Origin: Actinomycetes bacterium
GTDB taxonomy: Bacteria > Actinomycetota > CALGFH01
Direction of reading: 5' to 3'
Length of the DNA stretch: 11,215 bases
Assembly (NCBI GenBank): GCA_030152105.1
Contig: JASLIH010000075.1
Location: 1 to 11,215 of the forward strand
In this document: in pieces, positions 7,114 through 11,215 of the stretch
How the letters are laid out: each line of letters opens with the position of its first letter
Position numbering within the stretch: the first letter of the stretch is position 1
Made by a program: the position numbers and the translations under genes
The notes under the pieces: generated by a model
Told to the model about the DNA's origin: nothing
Seen by the model: only the letters and a program-made list of their open reading frames with translations
The model's database searches: none

Positions 7114-8112
7114 TCAGGCTCCGATCGCGGCGGCCCGCAGGGTCGCCTCGATGGTAGGCCAGGGCAGGCCCGGTGGCAGCCCGATCATCGCCAGGTCAAC
7201 CGCGCTGTCCCACCCCGCCAGCTGGTCACGGACCTGGCTTGGCGTGCCGTGGGCGGTGAACTGGTCCAGGACGACCTGCGCCTCGGCGGGGACGACGCCG
7301 CCATCGGGACGGGGATGCGGGTTCGCTTCGAGGACGGCCTGGACCGCGCCGCCGTACCCCTGCTCGGTGACGAACCGGGCGTAGACGTCGCCCATGGCGC
7401 ACAGATACCAGGCGATGCAACTGGCCGAGATGCGGCGGGCCATGGCGGCGTCATCGGTGGCGACGGTCACCGGGCCGGCGACGACGGTGAGTGGCTCGGT
7501 CCGGAGACCGGCCGCCTCCCGGACCTTCCTGAGGGTACGGACCCGGTCGGCGACCTGGTCACGGGCGACGAAGAGCGGGAACCAGCCGTCGGCTAGCTCG
7601 GCGGCGACCCGGACGGTGCGGTCGCCCATCGCCGCGAGCCAGATGGGCAGATCGGGCGCGGCCGGCTGGCCGAGGCGGAGCGGCCGTGCCCCGGGCGTGG
7701 CGTCGAGCAGGGCGCGTTCACCTGCCAGGAGCGCGCGGACCTTGGTCGTGACCTCGCGCAGCTTGTCGGCGGGGTGGAGGAAGCCGACGTCGTGGAACCC
7801 CTCCACCAGTGCTCTGGTGCTTGGGCCGAGTCCGAGCACGAACCGGCCTCCCGACAGCCGGTGAAGGGTGGCGGCGGTCATCGCCAGCGTGCCCGGGGTG
7901 CGGCCCCAGACGGAGATGACGCCGGAGACGAGCTTGATCCGGCGTGTGCGCGACGCGGCCTCGGTGAGCAGCAGGGTCGAGTCCAGCCCCCAGCCCTCGG
8001 GCAGGGCGAAGGCCTCGTAGCCGAGCTCGTCGGCGAGCTGGGCCGTGCGCAGGATGATGTCGTGCCGGGTCTCCATGGGCGTGAGCGCCACGCCACGGCG
8101 TTGGGCGCTCAT
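7114..8112 (-). CDS. Luciferase-like monooxygenase family oxidoreductase, probably F420-dependent
   Basis: This 332-residue protein has the TIM-barrel pattern of the bacterial luciferase-like (LLM) family. Visible segments are L-A-D-E-L-G-Y-E-A-F-A-L-P-E near the N-terminus, T-R-R-I-K-L-V-S-G-V-I-S-V-W-G-R-T-P, the L-S-G-G-R-F-V-L-G-L-G turn, and L-P-I-W-L-A-A-M-G-D-R-T-V-R-V-A-A-E-L-A-D-G-W near the middle. In actinomycetes most such proteins use F420; FMN remains possible. The start is the ATG at 8112-8110, with GGAGG six bases upstream. The open frame beyond it to 8448 is a shadow of the neighbouring gene. The ATG overlaps the stop of the preceding gene (ATGA), so the two are translationally coupled. 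The gene ends 16 bases from the convergent LacI gene, and I see no convincing terminator between them. The substrate is unknown. Confidence 0.88.
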   Translation of the reverse strand: MSAQRRGVALTPMETRHDIILRTAQLADELGYEAFALPEGWGLDSTLLLTEAASRTRRIKLVSGVISVWGRTPGTLAMTAATLHRLSGGRFVLGLGPSTRALVEGFHDVGFLHPADKLREVTTKVRALLAGERALLDATPGARPLRLGQPAAPDLPIWLAAMGDRTVRVAAELADGWFPLFVARDQVADRVRTLRKVREAAGLRTEPLTVVAGPVTVATDDAAMARRISASCIAWYLCAMGDVYARFVTEQGYGGAVQAVLEANPHPRPDGGVVPAEAQVVLDQFTAHGTPSQVRDQLAGWDSAVDLAMIGLPPGLPWPTIEATLRAAAIGA

Positions 8113-8861
8113 CGCGATCCTCCAGCGGTGCGCGCGACGGTGATCCAGAGGGCCCTGGCGGCCGCCACTACCTCGCCGTCGGACCCGAGCAGCGCCGACC
8201 CGGCGGTGAGCTTGCGGCCGTCGCGCCCAAGTAGCCAGGCCACCAGCCGGTACTCCGTCCCGATCCGGGGCCGGGCGCCCAGCCGCGCGGTCATCTGGCC
8301 GAGCAGGACCGGGGTCCCGGCGGGTACGGCGGCGGCCTCCGCCGCAGCCACCCCGCCGGGGCAGTCCAGCGCCGCCCAGACCACCTCGTTCCGGACCTGG
8401 CCGTCGAGGCCGCCGACCGACGGGTCCGGCGTCCAGGGCGCCGCCCACACCGGGCGCCGAGGCACCCGGCCGGGGAAGATCCGCAACCCATCGCCCGGCG
8501 CGCGAGCAGGCCCGCAGACAAAGCAGTCGGGGAACAACGGATCGCTGTAGTAGGGCCCCCGACCGGCCGCGGCGCGCGCCTCCTGCGGCGTCGGGGCGTC
8601 GGGCACGGTCAGCTCGACCTCGGCGGCCGGCGGGTGCGCCTCGGCGAGCAGCCAGCCGTCGTCCTCCAGGAGCAGGGCGTCACCGTCGTGGCGGACCCCG
8701 AGCGGGCGCTCCAGCGGCACGGACCGACGCAGGGAGACCTCGACGTCGACGGTACCGCCGAGCAGGGCCGCCAGCGAGCCGGAGGCGAAGCCGCCGTTGG
8801 CGGCCCCCGGCGGCCCGCAGAAGCGCCGGCCAATACGCAGCCGAGGGCGGGCAGAATCCAC
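8109..8861 (-). CDS. Hotdog-fold thioesterase-like protein
   Basis: This 250-residue protein appears to be a double hotdog. The first half has F-C-G-P-P-G-A-A-N-G-G-F-A-S-G (14-28), like the Asn-Gly-Gly entry of thioesterase families. The second half has a V-V-W-A-A-L-D-C-P-G-G helix (160-170) and a terminal sheet G-Q-M-T-A-R-L-G...R-L-V-A-W-L-L-G-R-D-G-R-K-L...A-R-A-L-W-I. A linker carries C113-F-V-C116-G-P, a CxxC pair. Enzymes of this fold usually cleave or bind acyl-CoA or acyl carrier esters, but no catalytic acid can be named here. The start is the GTG at 8861-8859; GGAGGAG lies about nine bases upstream. It overlaps the LLM oxidoreductase by four bases and follows the hydrolase-LuxR gene by 107 bases. 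A predicted promoter lies in that gap. The fold assignment is by pattern recognition and has moderate support. Confidence 0.75.
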   Translation of the reverse strand: MDSARPRLRIGRRFCGPPGAANGGFASGSLAALLGGTVDVEVSLRRSVPLERPLGVRHDGDALLLEDDGWLLAEAHPPAAEVELTVPDAPTPQEARAAAGRGPYYSDPLFPDCFVCGPARAPGDGLRIFPGRVPRRPVWAAPWTPDPSVGGLDGQVRNEVVWAALDCPGGVAAAEAAAVPAGTPVLLGQMTARLGARPRIGTEYRLVAWLLGRDGRKLTAGSALLGSDGEVVAAARALWITVARTAGGSR

Positions 8862-8901
8862 GTCAGCTCTCCTCCATCACCTGGACCAGATCCTGGAGGC
8901 G

Positions 8902-8930
8902 ATGCTACGAACGGCGTGCCCGACCGTCAG
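8902..8930 (-). promoter_or_regulatory. Candidate promoter of the thioesterase-like/oxidoreductase pair
   Basis: On the minus strand CTGACG (8930-8925, four of six to TTGACA) is followed by a 17-base spacer and TAGCAT (8907-8902, four of six to TATAAT). Initiation near 8895 would leave a leader of about 34 bases before the GTG at 8861. The spacing and position are right, but matches are moderate. Confidence 0.4.
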
Positions 8931-8938
8931 GCGGGAAA

Positions 8939-8976
8939 GTACCCCAGCCGGTACCTCAGCCAGGTACCTCAGTTAC
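8939..8976. repeat. Three imperfect 12-13-base tandem repeats (GTACCyCAG core)
   Basis: The units start at 8939 (12 bases), 8951 (13) and 8964 (13), and share the core GTACC(C/T)CAG. The array covers the last two codons and stop of the hydrolase-LuxR gene and runs into the intergenic gap. Because GGTACC is self-complementary, units two and three also form a 7-bp stem (8950-8956 with 8962-8968) around a five-base loop, placed at the stop codon. There is no U-run, so a classical intrinsic terminator is not supported. Confidence 0.55.
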
Positions 8977-10045
8977 CGTGGGCGGAGACCCACCAGGCGG
9001 CGACCTGGGCGCGGGACCTCACGCCAAGCCGCTGGCGGATGCGCTCCACGTGTCCCTCGGCCGAGCGTTCCTCGATCCCCAGCCGGCCGGCGATCTGGCG
9101 GTTGGTAAGGCCGTCGGCAACCAGGGCCGCGACCTGGAGCTGCCGTGGCGTGAGCGTGCCAGGTGGCCCCTCAGCCTGTTCGGCGGGCAGCGCGCTGTGG
9201 GAGGCGCCAAGGAACCCCAGGATCTCGCGGACCACCGCCGCGGCGTCGCCGGTGTACACCCAGTGGCTCCGGCCGGCGAGCGATACCAGCCGCGCTCCCG
9301 GGATCCTGGCCGCCAGGTCGCGTCCCAGCCGATAGGGAATGGCCCGGTCGTCGCGCCGGTGCAGCACCAGCGTGGGCGCGGCGACGCGGTCGAGGAGGTC
9401 GTCGACACGGATCTCATAGCACTGCGCCAGCAGCTCGGCGGCAACCTCTGCGGTCGTGGACCCCCGTTGCAGCTGGGCGAAGCGCGCCTTCGCCTCCGCT
9501 GTGCCGTCAGGGAGAAAGATGTCGGCCAGCACGTCCGAGCCGAGCCCCCAGTGCGCCCGGACCAGCTCGATCATGGCCGCGCGGACCTTGGCTGAGGCGA
9601 TCTGGTGACCGTTGGCGAAGCCGCCGTACAGAATCAGGCGCCCGACCTCTTCGGGGTGGTGTACCGCGTAGGCCAACGACAACGGCGCGCCCATTGAGAG
9701 CCCGAGCAGGTCGACCCGGCCGAGCTTGAGGTGGTCGGTCACCGCCCGGAGCACCTCGAGGTCGCTGTCGAGCGTCTGGGGCGCTGGCCAGGGGTCGGAG
9801 AGCCCACAGCCCGGCTTGTCGTAGGCCACCACGGTCCGGCGGGCGGCGATCGGGGCGAAGAAGGCGCGCATGGCCGGGTCCTGCCACCCAATCTCGAGGT
9901 GACCGATCCAGGCCGCAGGCACAACGAGCCCGGGACCCCGTCCGACGGTGGCATACGCCACCCGCACGCCCGTGGGCGTGACAACAAAGCGAATCTGGCG
10001 GCCCTGATCCAGGTCGCGCCGCTCGCCCCCTCCAGGGTCGATCAT
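8969..10045 (-). CDS. Alpha/beta-hydrolase fused to a LuxR-type DNA-binding domain
   Basis: This is a 358-residue two-domain protein. Residues about 18-282 form an alpha/beta-hydrolase with nucleophile elbow G115-L-S117-M-G, an acidic residue in L-H-R-R-D-D (D232 or D233) and H261 in G-R-S-H-W, a plausibly complete Ser-Asp-His triad. Residues about 297-353 are a LuxR/GerE helix-turn-helix: L-T-P-R-Q-L-Q-V-A-A-L-V-A-D-G-L-T-N-R-Q-I-A-G-R-L-G-I. The N-terminal domain may act as enzyme or as a ligand sensor that controls the DNA-binding tail. There is no response-regulator receiver domain. I choose the ATG at 10045-10043, with GGAAGGTGG directly upstream; an ATG at 10090 is in frame but lacks a ribosome site. 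The thioesterase-like and LLM genes lie downstream on the same strand and are natural regulatory targets, though this is inference. Both domain assignments are firm; the ligand is unknown. Confidence 0.9.
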   Translation of the reverse strand: MIDPGGGERRDLDQGRQIRFVVTPTGVRVAYATVGRGPGLVVPAAWIGHLEIGWQDPAMRAFFAPIAARRTVVAYDKPGCGLSDPWPAPQTLDSDLEVLRAVTDHLKLGRVDLLGLSMGAPLSLAYAVHHPEEVGRLILYGGFANGHQIASAKVRAAMIELVRAHWGLGSDVLADIFLPDGTAEAKARFAQLQRGSTTAEVAAELLAQCYEIRVDDLLDRVAAPTLVLHRRDDRAIPYRLGRDLAARIPGARLVSLAGRSHWVYTGDAAAVVREILGFLGASHSALPAEQAEGPPGTLTPRQLQVAALVADGLTNRQIAGRLGIEERSAEGHVERIRQRLGVRSRAQVAAWWVSAHGN

Positions 10046-10124
10046 CGCCACCTTCCGTGGATCGGCCGGGAGATACGGCAATGCAAGCATAGAGGCGGCA
10101 GGCGACCACGGCTTGAGACCGGTA

Positions 10125-10469
10125 TCACGAAAGCGCAGCTACCGCCATGCCCTCAGCGGCGGCCGCATCGAGAAGGGCGTCGCCAGCAATCACGACGACG
10201 TCTGGATCGCGGACCCGTTCTGCCGCCGCGAGGTGGACCGCATCATACCCGCGCAGTCGACGAGCCTCAGCCAGCTCGCCAGCGCGGACAGCGAGGGCAT
10301 GATCGACCTCGACGAGGTCGGTCACCTCGAACAAGGAGTCGAGCTCAGTCACGGCGCCGCGCAGCTGCCGTGCTGTGAGGCGGCCAAGTCGCTCGGCCTG
10401 GGCGAGAGCAGCGCGTATCTCCGGATAGAGGAGTCGGACGCTCACGACCCGATCGGCGCCGTCCCACAA
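10125..10469 (-). pseudogene. VapC-type PIN-domain toxin, truncated at the N-terminus
   Basis: The reading frame gives 114 residues that match the body of a PIN ribonuclease toxin: L-L-Y-P-E17-I-R-A-A-L, then L-R-G-Y-D76-A-V-H-L-A-A-A, then D-V-V-V-I-A-G-D97 and a conserved C-terminal strand. E17 and D76 correspond to the second and third acidic metal ligands of PIN domains, and D97 or a neighbour to the fourth. The opening strand with the first catalytic aspartate (usual form D-T/S-S-A-L-V-K) is absent. The frame upstream, open to a stop near 10531, encodes only antitoxin DNA in the wrong frame. The nominal TTG start at 10469 has no ribosome site. About 25-30 N-terminal residues seem to be deleted, so the product is very probably inactive. 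An assembly error is the alternative explanation. Confidence 0.75.
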
Positions 10470-10695
10470 CGACGTGGCGCGGGCGGAGCCGGGGCTTGGC
10501 CGCTCGCCGCTTCGGCTGCCGGGCAGGTGTCACGATGCCCTCGGCGATGAGCCGGTCAAGGACCCGCTCGCCGCCAACCGGAACGACGCGGGCGATCGCA
10601 CGGCCTCGGTCCGTTACGACGACCTCGTCGCCATCACGCACGCGGTCGAGGTAGCGGCTCAGGTGGTTCCTCAGTTCCCTGATACCGACCTCCAT
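10345..10695 (-). CDS. Phd/YefM-type antitoxin with an aberrant C-terminus
   Basis: Residues 1 to about 70 are a typical antitoxin of the Phd/YefM or VapB class: M-E-V-G-I-R-E-L-R-N-H-L-S-R-Y-L-D-R-V, then G-D-E-V-V-V-T-D-R-G-R-A-I-A-R-V-V-P, then a basic linker V-T-P-A-R-Q-P-K-R-R. The N-terminal part binds DNA and autoregulates; the C-terminal tail normally wraps the toxin. Here, after about residue 73, the natural short tail (often S-D-L-V-A-E-Q-R-R in relatives) is missing. The frame instead continues 40 or so residues out of phase through the toxin remnant to a stop at 10345. I start it at the ATG at 10695; an in-frame TTG at 10719 is possible, and neither has a strong ribosome site. The intact part may still bind DNA, but toxin binding is probably lost. 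Read with the toxin, this marks a deletion across the antitoxin-toxin junction. Confidence 0.75.
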   Translation of the reverse strand: MEVGIRELRNHLSRYLDRVRDGDEVVVTDRGRAIARVVPVGGERVLDRLIAEGIVTPARQPKRRAAKPRLRPRHVVVGRRRSGRERPTPLSGDTRCSRPGRATWPPHSTAAARRRD

Positions 10696-10755
10696 CGGGA
10701 TGCGGTTCGGGCTCGACAACAGCTGCTAACGGCGACCTCGCCAGGTCGGGCCGGC

Positions 10756-11215
10756 TCATCGTGCCGCTTCGGGGTCGAGCTGGAGTCGTCCGTCCGAGCG
10801 CTGGCTGAGCGCCTCCGCGAGCGCCGCACGGGTGGTGAAGCCCAGCACCTGTGGCGCCTGGGCGGCGAACTCGCCGTTCGGGTCGGTCGTCAGGTGCAAC
10901 CGGCTGGTGACACAACCACCCGGGAACCGGTCGTACCAGACGGCGGCGAACTGGCCGGTGGGCGATTCGATCCTCTGGTAGTGCCGCACGCCCGTGGTCG
11001 CTGACGGCCCCTCGACCGCCCCGTTCACCTCGCAGGCGGCGGTCAGCCGCACCACCAGGGCGCGGTCGCCGGCCCGGTCGTGGTTCAGGGTGATCAGCGA
11101 CCGGCCGTTGTTGACCGCCACCTCGGCGACATTCCAGCCGACCGGCAGGAACCGCACGCAGGGGACCAGTGACGCCGACGGCACCGCCTGGGCCTGCAGC
11201 CACAGTGGCTCCAGG
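10756..11215 (-). CDS. Conserved protein of unknown function, C-terminal part
   Basis: The frame is open from the right edge and supplies 152 residues up to a TGA at 10758-10756. The true start lies outside the window. It reads L-W-L-Q-A-Q-A-V-P-S-A-S-L-V-P-C-V, L-P-V-G-W, then D-R-A-G-D-R-A-L-V-V-R-L-T-A-A-C-E-V and R-F-P-G-G-C-V-T. The segments resemble a family of uncharacterised actinobacterial proteins that I recall only as hypothetical. Three spaced cysteines (in P-C-V, A-A-C-E and G-G-C-V) suggest an exported, disulfide-bonded protein, but no signal peptide can be seen here. The reading frame is credible because it has mixed composition, unlike the Arg/Pro-rich shadow frames over it. 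It lies 60 bases upstream of the antitoxin gene on the same strand. No function is proposed. Confidence 0.7.
   Translation of the reverse strand, partial: LEPLWLQAQAVPSASLVPCVRFLPVGWNVAEVAVNNGRSLITLNHDRAGDRALVVRLTAACEVNGAVEGPSATTGVRHYQRIESPTGQFAAVWYDRFPGGCVTSRLHLTTDPNGEFAAQAPQVLGFTTRAALAEALSQRSDGRLQLDPEAAR

Noticed and set aside
8113..8448. Upstream extension of the LLM oxidoreductase frame
   Set aside because: It overlaps the thioesterase-like gene with Arg/Gly-rich sequence. The ATG at 8112 has GGAGG at the right distance.
10046..10090. Earlier ATG start (10090) for the hydrolase-LuxR gene
   Set aside because: No ribosome site precedes it. The ATG at 10045 has GGAAGGTGG directly upstream and fits the domain start.
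10731..10742. Inverted repeat GGCGA-CC-TCGCC upstream of the antitoxin as a possible autoregulatory operator
   Set aside because: Five-base GC-rich arms arise often by chance here, and there is no second copy or clear promoter to support it.
10638..10760. Small frame of about 40 codons starting with ATGA overlap after the right-edge gene
   Set aside because: The Pro/Glu/Arg-rich product overlaps the antitoxin start and shows no known pattern, so it is more likely chance.

Overview
The window looks like chromosome from a high-GC actinomycete (Actinomycetota). GC is very high throughout, with strong third-position GC bias that creates many long shadow reading frames. GTG and TTG starts are common, a Tat-type lipoprotein is present, and so is a probable F420-dependent luciferase-like oxidoreductase. 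Nothing visible fixes the genus.

Left half (1-7097): a sugar uptake and hydrolysis locus. A minus-strand operon encodes a Tat-exported solute-binding lipoprotein (1988-3337), two inner-membrane permeases (1065-1991 and 173-1063), and the first 55 or so residues of a family 3 glycoside hydrolase that runs off the left edge. Diverging from it is a plus-strand pair: a complete GH3 beta-xylosidase/beta-glucosidase-like enzyme (3593-6025) and a LacI-family regulator (6048-7097). The 255-base divergent region holds a perfect 14-bp palindrome of LacI-operator type, helically spaced TCGAA elements, a good promoter for the transporter operon and a leader hairpin. The order and the style of the GH3 enzyme resemble the xylobiose (bxlEFG-bxlA/bxlR) loci of streptomycetes. 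The likely logic is this: an oligosaccharide is imported, the cytoplasmic GH3 enzymes split it, and the LacI protein senses the sugar. No ATPase gene is present, so a shared MsiK-type ATPase elsewhere is probable.

Middle (7114-10045): three minus-strand genes read towards the LacI gene. They are an alpha/beta-hydrolase fused to a LuxR-type DNA-binding domain, a hotdog-fold thioesterase-like protein and a luciferase-like oxidoreductase. The last two overlap by ATGA and have their own candidate promoter. The substrate is unknown.

Right end (10125-11215): a damaged VapBC-type toxin-antitoxin pair. The toxin has lost its N-terminal catalytic stretch and the antitoxin has lost its natural C-terminus. 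It is followed by the C-terminal part of an unrecognised conserved protein that runs off the right edge. No RNA genes, CRISPR arrays or insertion sequences were seen, and no gene-free stretch exceeds 300 bases.
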